The translations under genes and the position numbers were made by a program. A stretch of 64,000 nucleotides of DNA, taken from positions 6,930,365-6,994,364 of the forward strand of contig NW_024720711.1 of the NCBI RefSeq assembly GCF_018991925.1, given 5' to 3'. The DNA comes from Homarus americanus (lineage: Eukaryota > Arthropoda > Malacostraca > Decapoda > Nephropidae). Numbering within the stretch: position 1 is the first letter of the stretch; each line of letters opens with the position of its first letter. Under the pieces are notes generated by a model. That model made no database searches. It saw only the letters and a program-made list of their open reading frames with translations, and was not told where the DNA came from. Of this stretch, positions 1 to 11,149 are shown piece after piece.

Positions 1-188
1 CAAGGATCAAAATGGTCCCTTTGAGGCGCCGCCGCTTAACGTCTTAATACGTTCCTGTAACTGCTAATTAGTATAACATATTATTAGTAGTCAATGGTAT
101 TGATTAAGCAAATGGGGCGATAGTCCCGTTCGTTAGCCCCAGTCTTAATTCACGCCGCTGTTCTAGCCTCGTTAGCTTACTTACAGGG

Positions 189-342
189 AGGGCGCTGGGA
201 AGGGGGCGCTGAGAAGAGGCGCTGGGGCGGAGCGCTGAGGGAGCTGGGAGGGGACGCTGGGAAGAGGCGGTGAGGGCGCTGATAGGGAGCGTTGAGAAGA
301 GCGCTCTGAGGGCGCTGAGGAATCAGAGAAAGAAAGGGACGC
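189..342 (+). repeat. Degenerate GGCGCTGAG minisatellite
   Basis: Purine-rich units around GGCGCTGAGAAG or GACGCTGGGAAG recur about every 10-20 bp with heavy variation. Confidence 0.7.
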
Positions 343-549
343 TGTGAAAAGTGTATGGGAAGCTAGGAGGAGACACTGAGGAGGACGTCAGGAGATAGTC
401 GCCTCCAGTACAGGAACTGAAGAACTAGAAGGTTACATTGTCCGGGACAGAAGGCCAGGCGGAGATCACCAGGGACACACACATACAGGTTCTGAAGGAC
501 GCACTGTCCATAAAACACAACCCGAAAGATCTTCACGGGCGTTGCACGA

Positions 550-660
550 ACACACACACACACACACACACGGCCAGCGAGGAAGACCCACCGGGAGGAC
601 GCAGGTCCGGGCACGACGACGAGGAGGAGGAGGAGGAGGAGGAGGAGGAGGAGGAGGAGG
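550..660 (+). repeat. (CA)11 and (GAG)13 microsatellites
   Basis: A CA run lies at 550-571 and a GAG run at 621-660, separated by about 50 bp of unique sequence. Reading frames here (polyGlu, polyPro) are repeat products. Confidence 0.95.
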
Positions 661-1119
661 TACTTGATGTGTTGGTGTGGCCTGGCACCAGCGGGCCCCC
701 AGCGGCAAGTTTGTTACAGTAACGGGTTCGTTCTCACAGGCGTTACGGGGGTAATTATGCCTCGCTCCAAGATGGTGCCAGGCCTCCCAGGACACGGGGC
801 AGGACAGTGCTACGTGAGGCGGGGCTCTGATACTTCAAGAGGTATACAGCAGTGCTACAGAGGACATTACAGAACTACTGTACATGAGGAGAGTATCTTC
901 TGCAAGAGATATACTGAAGTGTTATAAGCGTTAGAGCAGAACGTGATAGAACACAGCTTCAGGATGTACACCAGTGTTATGGGAGAGAGACCTGGACGGT
1001 GGGAGCGAGCTGAAGGTGCAAGACAGAGCGATAGGGAGCACAAGTACCTCACTTCTACACAAACGAGACAAACAACTCCACCACGACAACGAAACGTATA
1101 AGACAAACAACCCACTAAC

Positions 1120-1181
<62 letters not shown>
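1120..1181 (+). repeat. (CA)n microsatellite
   Basis: About 31 uninterrupted CA units. Confidence 0.97.
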
Positions 1182-1199
1182 AAACAAGGTATGGTGATC

Positions 1200-2760
1200 G
1201 CCGTGAAAACCCCGTCCTCCTTGTAGTACAATACACCGTCACACACAGACACACCCTCAAACAACCAGTAAGTCAATCATGGTTGCTACCACCAACCACT
1301 ACCACCCACCCGGACCTTGGAACAGATCGCGGACCACCCCAACATGTCTACCCAAATGACCTGCCAATCATCCTTTGATCACGAGGGAATTATGATCTCA
1401 TAAATGTATATAAAACCATGCTTGAGGAGCGCATTACACCACCACTGTTCCGGATAGCCCCGTTTGTAAGTGTCTCGCCTCCGGGCTTCAATATATGTGT
1501 CGCTTTCAACTGTGGTGATCGACCTTGAGCAACGGTGAGATAGGGACGAATTTTGTGTCTAATACGTGGCGAGGATAGAGGTCCAACTCGCCCGACTAAA
1601 GGAAAGACACTAGAGGGAACAGCAGCAATTCTGTTGTGTTTTTTTTTATTCATGTGTGTAAATATATAATTGTCCACGAGGTAATATTGACCCTTAACGA
1701 AGCGAGTCATAAGGGATAAAATCACACGGCGGCTCACAAATAAACTCGCCTCAATGAAAGTCAAGGCTTGAGACCGATAAATAAACACAACGCCACCGTA
1801 AATAGTCTTAATGCCCAGATCTGATTGGTGATAAAATGAACGGGAGGTAGCCAACGCTCAGGGACCAAATTCTACCATTATTATCTGAATGTTGCCTCCG
1901 ACACTGTGGTCTAGTTTATTGCTGCTGTGATCGTCGCATTGTCATGTCATCTTTACTTGCTTGCTGAGAATATTGATGAGTCACAAGACACAAGAGAGAA
2001 GGACGGGGGGCACAGAGAGGAGGAGGAGGGGGTATGAGAAAGAGAGAAGACAGAGGAGGAGGAGGAGGAGGAGGCAAAGGAAGACACAAGAAGATGCGTT
2101 ATAGCGACATGACTCGACTCCAGCCACAGTGAATGACAAGACGTAAATAGGTTCGCACCCACGTAGCTCCGCCTCAGTTTATACCAGCGATAAACGAATG
2201 TAAAACATTACCTCCACGACCATTAAAACCCAACATAAAGTCAAAGAAATAGATCCAATCTTAAACAAACCACAACTAGTGACGTTTAGGACGGGACAAA
2301 AAAAAAAAAAGAAGAAGCAAGTCTTCCCTCGCCGCCTCCTCCTTCCCCTCCCACCCCCTTACACGAAAAAGAAACAGAGAAAGAGAGAGAAGGGAGGAAA
2401 ATGGAGAGAGTTTTAGCGGGACTGACACGACGAAAGATGCTTGTAGAAGGGGAGGGAGTGATACTATCTCCAGAAAAAGATAACATTAACATCTTGAGTA
2501 AACAAATCCAGATCCGTGGAGGTTGTTATTTTCCTGATGGTGTCGCCTCACTGTCTTAGACCAAACTTCTACCAGCTGTCGTTAACCAAATGATCCTAAC
2601 ACACGGTACAGTACACGTCACACCCGAACAGACCCATTAATATATATTTCTCTCTTAAATTTATAGTAATGTCCGCAAAAATACCGACTCAATCGTGCTA
2701 ACCGATAACACACAGACTGTAGCAATTTCTCGAGGGGGGAATTCTATCGAGACCAAGAAA
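1200..2760. other. Unique non-coding stretch
   Basis: No gene is supported. A 154-codon minus frame at 1390-1854 has mixed composition, but shows no family pattern, no splice context and no homopolymer-free continuation, so I do not call it. Small purine-rich patches occur at 2010-2080 and 2380-2400. Confidence 0.6.
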
Positions 2761-2769
2761 CGCACACGC

Positions 2770-2821
2770 AAAAAAAAAAAAAAATAAATAAATAAATAAA
2801 TAAAATAAAATAAATAAAAAA
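2770..2821 (+). repeat. A-rich (AAAT)n tract
   Basis: A run of A passes into AAAT and AAAAT repeats. It may be the tail of an old retroposed element, but nothing recognisable lies upstream. Confidence 0.85.
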
Positions 2822-2877
2822 CAACACCCCATCGTGAACGTCTCCCTAACACTTGTATGGCTGCGACAGATCTGTAC

Positions 2878-3262
2878 CGCCCCTTTCTACCCCCTTTCCT
2901 CCTCCCCCTTCCCCCTCTATCTTTCTTCCTCATCCTTTTCCTTTTTCCCCATCTTTTCCCCCATTCCCAGCAGCCCTTCCTCCTTCCATCTGTGGTAGCT
3001 GCACCGCCACCCCCTCTTCCTACTCTTACCCATTTCCTCTATCCATCTCCTCCTTCCCTTCCTTCATCCTTCCCTTAACTCCCCATCCTCCCTTCCTAAA
3101 CACCCCCACCCACTCACCCCTCTCTCTCTCTCTCTCTCACTGCACCGCCCCCCCCCCTCCTCTTACTCCTACTCCTCTCCTTCATTTTCTCTCCCTTTCT
3201 TCCAATCCTTTCTGCCCTTCCCTGTGCACCCAGTCCTTCCCTCCCTCACTCCCTCCCTCTCC
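2878..3262 (+). repeat. Polypyrimidine (C/T) tract
   Basis: About 385 bp that are almost purely C and T on the plus strand, including (TC)10 at 3121-3139 and a C9 run. Pro/Ser/Leu-rich frames here are compositional. Confidence 0.9.
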
Positions 3263-3264
3263 CG

Positions 3265-4395
3265 TAACGCGAGGCAGTGCGGCGCTTTTCATCTGGCTGG
3301 TGTACAGTGCCTTCTGTATAATTTGACTGGTAGATGGATTTATTTGCTCTGCTCAGGGAAGCGGCGTCGACGGCGCATTGTGATGAAATGAATTCCACAG
3401 CGAGTATTGTGAAAGGGGTCATAATTCTGAGGGTGTTTGGGAATTGGTGTTAGCTTAGTGAATCTCTTGTCTTAATTGTGTCCGTTGGGATGATTTATTT
3501 AAGAGCTTGGGGACTGACGGTGGTTGGGGAAGAAGAAGAAGAAGAAGAAGGAGGGGAGGAGGCGGGGATGTTGGGAGAATGTGGAGGATGTTGGGGTATG
3601 TGGATGTTGGAGGGTGATGATGCTGGGGGATGTGGTTGTTGGGGAATGTAAAAGATGGTGAATACTATTGTTGGGGACATTTCAAGCTGGGAAAGATCAG
3701 CACTGAAGACACCTCAAGCTGGGAATGATATAAGACACACACTAAGCTGAGAAATCTTACACAAAAATAAGAATCATTACACTTGTTCAGAAAGCTTAAA
3801 GCAAACTACGCTTAAAACTTCAGTTGTTTCCATTAAGTGTGTTTCAGCTTTCAAGTGTTTCAAAAATTATTTAATTTTTTTTTAAACCTTGGACAAAATG
3901 AAAGTATCAGAATTTTCAAAAGTTTATTAAAATCGAGTAAAAAATGTAATGTAAATGAGAAACTTTGAGTAAATATTGAAAAATTTTATTTATTTTTTTC
4001 AACTATACTAAATAGTTTTAAAAATTCTGAAGCTGAGAATTTAATAAGTTGTAAATAATAAAATAATAAAAATGATAAAAATAATAATAACTTCGACTAT
4101 TATTTTTCATAATCATTTATTCAGTGATTTTTTCCCTTTAGCTATAAATCTTGATGATAAAAAAAACACAACTATATCTCACTTGATTTCTTGTCTAGAC
4201 GTCCCTCACACCCCCTCACCCCTCTCCTCACACCCCCCTCACCCCTCCCCCGACCCCTCTCGACACCCCTCCTTCACCCTCCTCCTCCTCTACCCATTAT
4301 TCGTTTTTTTATCGCTTTGTTTCCTCCTCTTCTCTTTTTTTACATTCTCTCCCATACTTGTTTTATCTTCTCCTGTCATCAACACTCCCTCACTG
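3265..4395. other. AT-rich non-coding stretch
   Basis: Contains a GAA run near 3532-3550 and GT-rich sequence to 3660. Three partial copies of a CAAGCTGGGAA-type motif occur at 3684-3740 (ACATTTCAAGCTGGGAAAG, ACACCTCAAGCTGGGAATG, ACACTAAGCTGAGAAATC). From 3840 to 4120 it is strongly AT-rich. No gene is supported. Confidence 0.6.
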
Positions 4396-4397
4396 CT

Positions 4398-4443
4398 GGT
4401 TAGGTTAGGTTAGGTTAGGTTACGTTACGTTAGGTTAGGTTGG
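4398..4443 (+). repeat. Interstitial telomere-like (TTAGG)n tract
   Basis: About nine GGTTA units with two TTACG variants in the middle. TTAGG is the canonical arthropod telomere repeat. The tract is embedded between C/T-rich and AT-rich unique sequence, so it is interstitial, not a chromosome end. Confidence 0.85.
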
Positions 4444-4514
4444 AGACGTATTGTTGTACTTAATGATTAAAGGTATTTAATATAGTCACGGGTATAAATA
4501 GCTATGAAATCAGG

Positions 4515-4775
4515 TTCTTCGATGTGGTTAACGAAAGAAAAATCTGCTATTTCCACAACTCGAAATCTATTGTGGTTAATGTTAGAAAGAAAAATCGGTC
4601 ACCTCCACAGCTATCAATGCCGACTAAATCTGGCCCATCTCGGTGTTCACTTTCAATCTGTTGTGATTAACGATATAAAAACCATATAACCCCATAACTT
4701 TAAAAAATCTGTTATGGTTATTGATAGAAAAATCGGACATTTACCATAACGATGAATGACCACTAAAACCCGGTA
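4515..4775 (+). repeat. Highly degenerate tandem repeat (AATCTGTTGTGGTTA type)
   Basis: Four related segments begin near 4522, 4566, 4657 and 4709. Each has TGTGGTTAA or a close variant followed by GA(A/T)AGAAAAATC. Spacing is irregular (about 45-90 bp), as in an old decayed array. Confidence 0.55.
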
Positions 4776-5185
4776 AAAAAATCACCCTAATGTGACTTAA
4801 CTCTTGTATATAACGTGACGAGCTTCCTTGTAACCTGGATTTAAGACCAACAGACCAAAACTTTACTAAAAAAAATTAATAAGCAATAAAAAAAATCATG
4901 AATACGCATCTTTCGATTTCTAATTTTGCATCTAACATCAACGAAATATAAGAAACCTTCGAGAAACCCCCCAAGAAACCCTCAAGAAACCAGGGAATAT
5001 TTTCTGAGACACCGACAACAGCTGTTCCTCTGCGCCAAGAAACCACACATACTCAGTTTTCTTTTCGTGTTTTTTTTTTTTTTACTTTTTGGATATTTTT
5101 CTCACGTTGCATCTTTTATACGGCATAAGAATAGACAGATGAAGAGCAGCATATGGTGATGTGTGGGGGGATGGGTGGGGGAGAA

Positions 5186-5237
5186 GGGAAGGAAGGAAGG
5201 AAGGAAGGAAGGAAGGAAGGAAGGAAGGAAGGAAGGA
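5186..5237 (+). repeat. (GGAA)n microsatellite
   Basis: About 13 GGAA units. Confidence 0.95.
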
Positions 5238-5311
5238 GATAGACATGGGAGAAAGGGATTAAACACAAGATGAAGGAGGAGGAGAAGGTGGAGTGAAAAG
5301 TAGAGGACAAC

Positions 5312-5313
<2 letters not shown>

Positions 5314-5390
<77 letters not shown>
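5314..5390 (+). repeat. (AG)n microsatellite
   Basis: About 38 AG units. It is complementary to the (TC)n run at 5641-5702, so the two could pair. Confidence 0.97.
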
Positions 5391-5392
<2 letters not shown>

Positions 5393-5596
5393 AAGCAAGC
5401 AAGTAAGCCGAGTCACTTAAGCATCACAGCAGATGAAGATGTTGATACACACTGTAACTCCTGAGAGAGACAGAGACAGATAACGGAGAGGCAGGTAGCA
5501 AGATTTAATCACAAAGCGATACCAGGGAGAGAGAAATATACACATGTGAACAGTTGAAAGGCCGCCATGGAGGAGAAGAATAAAAAAGGAAGACGA

Positions 5597-5639
5597 AGAG
5601 AGAGAGAGAGAGAGAGAGGTGATAGAATGAGTTGTTGGC

Positions 5640-5702
<63 letters not shown>
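5597..5702 (+). repeat. (AG)n and (TC)n facing runs
   Basis: AG run 5597-5619, a 20-bp spacer, then a TC run 5641-5702 with single interruptions at 5664 and 5679. The facing order is self-complementary. Confidence 0.95.
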
Positions 5703-5880
5703 ACTATATGACAACAAAAGCCAAGATAGTTTGAGGCGCTAATTATCCGTGACTATCGAGACTACCCATCACAACTCCCGCCTGATGCTGAGAGACAGAG
5801 ATAGAGAGAGAGACAGACGGACAGGGACATGATAGAGAGAGAGAGAGTATAAAGAATGAGAGAACAAAGCAGATACAAAA

Positions 5881-5882
<2 letters not shown>

Positions 5883-5930
<48 letters not shown>
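5883..5930 (+). repeat. (AG)n microsatellite
   Basis: About 24 AG units. Confidence 0.97.
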
Positions 5931-5932
<2 letters not shown>

Positions 5933-6169
5933 TTACAATAATACAATGTAAATAATATAATTAAACCACAGCAGAGTCAGATAAAACAAACACACTCCAT
6001 CTCACAAATACACACTTCCTTGTTTTATCCACCGTCCAAAAATACATATCAAAACAGAATAAAAACACTGAAGGGACAACACAAAAAAAACACATCATTC
6101 AAACGTGATGTTATATCCCCCCCCCCATAAAACCAAACGTAACGATAAAACAGAAAAAATCCTCAGTTA

Positions 6170-6345
6170 AAATCCATCAGGTTTATCCAATAGGGAATTC
6201 GATTCGAGTATCATAGATAAAACCCTTCAGAAACCAACAATAAGTGATTAAAAACAACACAAAACCTCTATTAAACCCAACAGCATTATGTAACAGGGAA
6301 TCCAACTCGATAAGCCACAGATAAAAACCCTTTAAAACTATCAAC
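6170..6345 (+). repeat. Two-copy degenerate tandem repeat, about 103-bp period
   Basis: AATAGGGAATTCGA...CATAGATAAAACCC (from about 6188) matches AACAGGGAATCCAA...CACAGATAAAAACCC (from about 6291). Both lie in A-rich sequence without a gene (5935-6350). Confidence 0.5.
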
Positions 6346-6884
6346 TTATGAAAACAAATAGCTGGAAGGCGAGAGCGTCTTCAGGGGAACGTTATAAGTA
6401 AGAAACACGTAAGTCATTTTCCGCTTATGGTCCATCTCCTCCTATACACTCTGGTGGAGGGACATCGGCGCGGATCCCACAAGACAGCTGATGGTCGAGA
6501 GATTTTGGGGGATTGAAACCGATACGAAGATGGGCATCACAACCTATTAGAGGCTTGGGGGAGAGAGGGGTTCCTGGGCCCCTTAGTGAGACTGTCTTTT
6601 GTTTTTTGGGGGTGTCTTTTGTTTTTTGTGGTGTCTATAGTGAGGAGATGACCCATAACACGGTTGTAATTTGTTCAGGTTTATTTTTCAAGGTGTTTGT
6701 TGTCGTCTTGGTGTATCGCCATTGTGGTAATACGGTATACGGAAGGAATTTATTCACTATTTTCATTGTATTATGAGAGGTGGATGAATAATACACCAGG
6801 AGTGAATGTTTATCCAAACTAAGTAAAAATAAAACGCCACTATAAGTACATAAAATCTAAGAACTATTGCAGTCATCTAAGTTT

Positions 6885-7235
6885 GTCTTCGCTAATCCCT
6901 TAAGTTCTACGCCAGCGATTGTTTGACTCTCGCAAATTATTTCAACCGATTTGAAAACAGCGAAAAGGAGATATTTGCTTTACTTTAAGAAGCAGTAAAG
7001 TAGTCGGACGTTTATTTGTGCTAATCTCTCACGTTACCAGACAACATTTGTTTAGTCTCGGCAAATTACTTCAAGTTAACCTGAGTACAATATATAACCA
7101 CCCGAGGCGGCTCTCTGTATGACTCTAAGTGCCTGAGAAGGACTCCACGTTCACCTGTACGAGTCTCTTCACCTCCGCCACCTGTTTGACCCTCGCAAAT
7201 TATTCCAACCGACCTGAAAACACCAAAACAAAAAC
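6885..7235 (+). repeat. Three-copy degenerate tandem repeat, about 130-bp period
   Basis: A motif GTTTGACTCTCGCAAATTA begins at 6921, is seen diverged at 7050 (GTTTAGTCTCGGCAAATTA) and again at 7184 (GTTTGACCCTCGCAAATTA). Each is followed by TTCAACCGA-like sequence. Periods are 129 and 134 bp. Confidence 0.65.
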
Positions 7236-7336
7236 AAAAAAGATGGAAAAAGGAAAACTAATCCCCCCCTCCCCCTAATCGTGTTTAACAACCAAACATG
7301 ATACGGCCAGTTTCAGCCGAACAATGCAGTTTTCAG

Positions 7337-7509
7337 AACTGACTTCAATGTTCATTGCATTCTTTAAACACGCCACAGTCAACACTCTCAACAGATTCCT
7401 TCTTCAGCAGTTTCCCCTCCCGGAGGCCCTGCCCGATATTGAGCCCAGGTTCGAGAACTCTTTTATTCCCAACGGGGTCATCATCCTGCTATCCCACAGC
7501 ATCCGTTAA
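7337..7509 (+). CDS. Weak candidate terminal exon, unrecognised (possible BPI/LBP-like C-terminus)
   Basis: A reading frame of about 57 codons ends at TAA 7507-7509 and is preceded by possible acceptors TTTTCAG (7330-7336) and TTTCAG (7311-7316). An ATG at 7324 also opens it. Synonymous positions are GC-rich over 7400-7500, unlike the flanks. The end of the peptide, FPLPEALPDIEP followed by NSFIPNGVIILLS, faintly recalls the C-terminal strand region of BPI/LBP/CETP lipid-binding proteins (an FPLP segment about 25 residues from the end). This is a pattern impression only. An overlapping frame is also open (7355-7615), no partner exon is visible, and no AATAAA follows closely. A chance frame remains quite possible. 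Confidence 0.2.
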
Positions 7510-7737
7510 GAACGACAAACCCGCCCCTCCTCCCGCTGATTCTCGATCTTACGGCCCCCGGCACCTTAAAGCCGCTGGTCCTGGGTGTCTAATGGCCGCG
7601 AATGAAGGTAAATAGTGTCAATTAGAACAAAAGGAAGTGACGGGTCAAACAGATTCAGTATTTACGCTGGCTCTTAAAAACACAAGACGACTGATGGTCC
7701 AGAAGCAACGGCTGTGTGGTGGGTGGCTGCGGGGCTG

Positions 7738-7985
7738 TGAGGGGGCGACTCTGTGGGGCAGGGGTTGGTTCTCTGGGGCAGGGGTTGGTTCTCTGGGGCA
7801 GGGGGTGGTTCTGTGGGGCAGAGGGCAATTCTATGGGGCAGGGAAGGTTCTGTGAGGCAGGGGGCAATTCTGTGGGGCAGGAGGTGGTTCTGCTGGGTTG
7901 GGGAGGTTCTGTGAGACAGGGGAAGGTTTTGTGGAACAGGAGAGCGGTTCGGTGATGCAGGGAGGTAGCTCTGTGGGATAAAGGA
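7738..7985 (+). repeat. G-rich 20-bp minisatellite
   Basis: About 12 copies around TCTGTGGGGCAGGGGGTG, diverging toward 7985. Frequent G runs of four or more on the plus strand allow G-quadruplex formation. Confidence 0.9.
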
Positions 7986-7999
7986 TTGGCCCCGTGGGC

Positions 8000-9515
8000 A
8001 GAGTGGGGGATACACAAGCTCTACTGTGTTATGCTGGCGAGTGGAGGAGGTGGGGCGGGTGTTTGAGCAGAAGACAGATGGTTGTGTGGGGGGAGGGAAC
8101 GGTGGAGAGGAGCAGTGTGGGGCAGAACTGTCACCGGGAGATGTTCTCACAGCCCTCACACACCACCAGCACCGAGAGTTCTATCTTTCATAATTTATAA
8201 TTTTTCATGGACGAGTGTATTTACTGACCTTGTTACGCGCTTAAAGACCTTTGACCTTGAAGAGCAGTAATAATATCATAACGTCAAAAAACGTCACTCA
8301 ACAAGTCTGTATCCACACACTCCCTCACACAGTGCCACCACCGAGCTCCGTCCTCACACAAATATTTCAAGAGTTTTCACCGGCACAAGGATTCTGAACA
8401 CACAATTTCCTCTCCAATCATCGGGGAAAGATTCTCCCCTTCCATAGATTGACTGCCAGACTCTGAAAGAGGCGCCTCACAAAGACGCGTCGAGTTCCTT
8501 ACACGGTCAAGAAAACTGGTGCTTCGCTTGGCTGAGCCGGAGCATCAGGGGGGCTCAGGGAAGCCACTAACCCCCTCCAAAGAGAGTCTTGGGACATTCA
8601 CAGAAGTCCCTAGCCCTCCTCAGAGAGTCTTGGGGCCCTCTCAGAAGTCACCTCCACCTTCCAGAATCTTGGGACATTCACAGAAGTTACAATTCTCCTT
8701 CGGATCATCTGGGGACACAAATAGAAACCAGAACCCCGTCTCCAAGAAGCGGCGTCAAGACCCTCACAGAGACCAAACATCCCCCCTGGTAGAGTCTCCG
8801 GCAGGAACAGATGGCACATGCTTTATTCAGCCGTAAATGATGGCGACGTCGTTGTCTTGGTATCGGAAACTAGGGGATGGGGTGTTGGGGTAGAGGGAGT
8901 GTAGGGTAGGGGGTAATGGAGGGGAGTAGTTAAGGGAATGGGGGGGGGTGAAGAAGGCAGAGTTTAGTTGGCTTATTAATGACTGGTAATTCTGGAGTAC
9001 TGTGCTGTAAGGCGACACTACACACCTTGATGGAGGGGCTGTTGGTTCTTAGAGTTGCCCGCCAGTATACACGTGTTACTACACCGTCGGTCTAACCAAC
9101 ACAATTACTGTAGCGTTAATAAAACAAACACTCATTCACACCCGAGTAAAATCTCTCGTCGAACTAGATTATTTGATCCTTTTTACCTAACGTTTACAGC
9201 GCACTAAAGAAAACAGAAACAATCCCTAAAACTATAAAGAAAAACAGAAACAAGTCAAAAACTCCGGTAATCGCTTTTCAACGGGACACTAAAGAAAACA
9301 TCGTGTTGCTATAAACGATGTGATCCTTTTACCCGAGAGTGTGAGCTGCTTTAAAAGAGATCTGGGGCGTTTCATCCTCCATTGATTTCCAATTAGCAAT
9401 TCTTTCCCTCGACTGTGAGAAAAACTGAGGACCCAGACGAGGAAAAAAAAGAAAGAAATTCGGAAATGTGAGTATTTGTGGGGTGAGAGGAAGGAGAAAT
9501 ATGCTAGAGCGTCTA
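8000..9515. other. Unique stretch with a short degenerate repeat
   Basis: 8570-8700 holds about three degenerate copies of AGTCTTGGGACATTCACAGA. The rest is unique and mixed in composition, with no supported gene. A purine/G-rich patch lies at 8870-8950. Confidence 0.55.
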
Positions 9516-9522
9516 TTGTATA

Positions 9523-9800
9523 TTGTTGTTGGTGAGTGACGGTGGTAAGTGTCTCTTGTTGGTGAGTGACGGTGGTCGTGTCTTGAGTGTCTCTTGTTGT
9601 TGGTGAGTGACGGTGGTCGTGTCTTGAGTGTCTCTTGTTGGTGAGTGACGGTGGTCGTGTCTTGAGTGTCTCCTGTTGTTGTTGGTGAGTGACGGTGGTC
9701 GTGTCTTGAGTGTCTCTTCTTGTTGGTGACGAGTGACGGTGGTCGTGTCTTGAGTGTCTCGTCTTGATGGTGGTGAGTGACGGTGGTGATGGTGGTGAGT
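9523..9800 (+). repeat. Minisatellite, 38-47-bp period
   Basis: About seven copies containing GGTGAGTGACGGTGGTCG, then TGTCTTGAGTGTCTC. Length variation comes from TTG/TTGTTG spacers. His/Arg/Thr-rich minus-strand frames are repeat products. Confidence 0.92.
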
Positions 9801-9856
9801 GTTAAAAAGGAATATTTTAGGTAAATGATCCTTGACCATTTACTGAAGGCTCCTAT

Positions 9857-9909
<53 letters not shown>

Positions 9910-9915
9910 ACACAC
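9857..9915 (+). repeat. (CA)n microsatellite
   Basis: About 29 units with one CATA interruption. Confidence 0.96.
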
Positions 9916-10139
9916 GTGCAGGAAACGTCACTTTACAGCAATAACATTAAAAAAAAAAAAAAAATCACCGGACAATATTTCCAACATGTAGCTGCGGTAG
10001 CAGTGGCGGTGGCAGTGGTAGAGGCTTCTTCTTGCTAACAGACAATGTCCCCCTCCCTCTACCCTCAAACAGGTCCACCTCCGGCAATTTAGTAGCGGCA
10101 TGCAGCACCGGCCAGAGCCCAAAACCTCCTCATAATGAA

Positions 10140-10565
10140 AATAATATCGCAAATTATGAGCAGCAATTAAAACACATATTACGTCGTCCGCTTAATTGCT
10201 AATATCTAGAGGATAGGAAATTATCAACTGAACCGAAAAATAACCCGCTGAAATTTATATTACAACCTCGGGCCATCGGCAGTCATTGAAGTCGCCAGAT
10301 ATTGGTCCCGACAACTGAATAAAAAGATGGACAAAGGGCTCAGGCTTTTTCTATATTACGGCCAAGCCTGATTTTTATATACTTGCGCTGACAGAGATTA
10401 ATTTCCTGGCGTTCAGTGGCTCTCTGATAATTTTCTCATCAGAAATTGAAGGTCTGATAATCCCTTTTGGGGCGCTGGAGATGTGCGCTGGCCACTCCGT
10501 CCGCTGACCAGGAGCAGTTGATCGTGGTTGTGGTATAATTAGGAGAGAGCCATCGTCCACTTTAA
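10140..10565. other. Complex unique sequence, candidate non-coding regulatory element
   Basis: About 425 bp of balanced, non-repetitive sequence between repeat-rich flanks. Several homeodomain-type cores are present (CAATTAAAAC, TTAATTGCTAATAT, GATTAATTTCC, TGATAATCCC). There is no open frame of note. A regulatory role is inferred from composition and motifs only. Confidence 0.25.
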
Positions 10566-10802
10566 CGTCATATTAGTAACATATATATATACGTATTCTA
10601 CATATATAAAGTAATTACATGCGTGTTATTCTATGTCTTTAATCATCAAGTGAGATTAAGTGTCGTGTTATGTTTTATGTTGACTATTTTTTATCTTTCT
10701 TCATTATTAACTGCAGTTTGAAGCCTTGATTGTTGGCTTATTAAATATTTTATTAAATATGAATATTGTTCACTGTCGATATTTCAACTGTTGGGACAAA
10801 TT

Positions 10803-10965
10803 ATTCACACACACACACACACCCAATCATCCACCCCCCCCCTCATACACACGCCCGCCCCAACACCACCCATACACAAACCCACCGCAAGCACCCTAGA
10901 CACCCCCCCACCCCCCCCTCATACACCAGACAAGGGCCCCCTACACACACACACACACACATCTT
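10803..10965 (+). repeat. (CA)n and C-rich low-complexity DNA
   Basis: CA runs at 10805-10822 and 10943-10961 flank CCCCCAC-rich sequence. Confidence 0.9.
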
Positions 10966-10992
10966 CTCCTCACTCCAGAACTTCCCTTTCAG

Positions 10993-11046
10993 AGCTCACT
11001 TGGTTCTTATACGGGGCGGAAAACTACAAATTGATTGAGTTAAACG
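10993..11046 (+). CDS. Weak candidate 54-nt internal exon
   Basis: The segment lies between an acceptor CTTCCCTTTCAG (10981-10992) and a donor GTAAGTCGG (11047 onward). It is open in one frame with phase 2 in and phase 1 out, encoding LTWFLYGAENYKLIELN. The sequence is not low complexity, unlike the CA and C-rich repeats just upstream. I do not recognise a family; an immunoglobulin-like or sema-like strand is only a loose resemblance. Short segments bounded by AG and GTAAGT do occur by chance. Confidence 0.2.
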
Positions 11047-11149
11047 GTAAGTCGGCTGCTAAGGTCGAGTAGAATGGTTGATAAGCCGCCAACGCCATCT
11101 AATGAGGCCAAACTCAACTGAAGATTGTCCTTAGTGGTCTGCATCACTG

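Noticed and set aside
1390..1854. 154-codon minus-strand frame
   Set aside because: No domain pattern, no continuation and mixed codon use; treated as chance.
9523..9800. His/Arg/Thr-rich minus-strand frame of 200 codons
   Set aside because: Translation of the 38-47-bp minisatellite plus a (CA)n tract.
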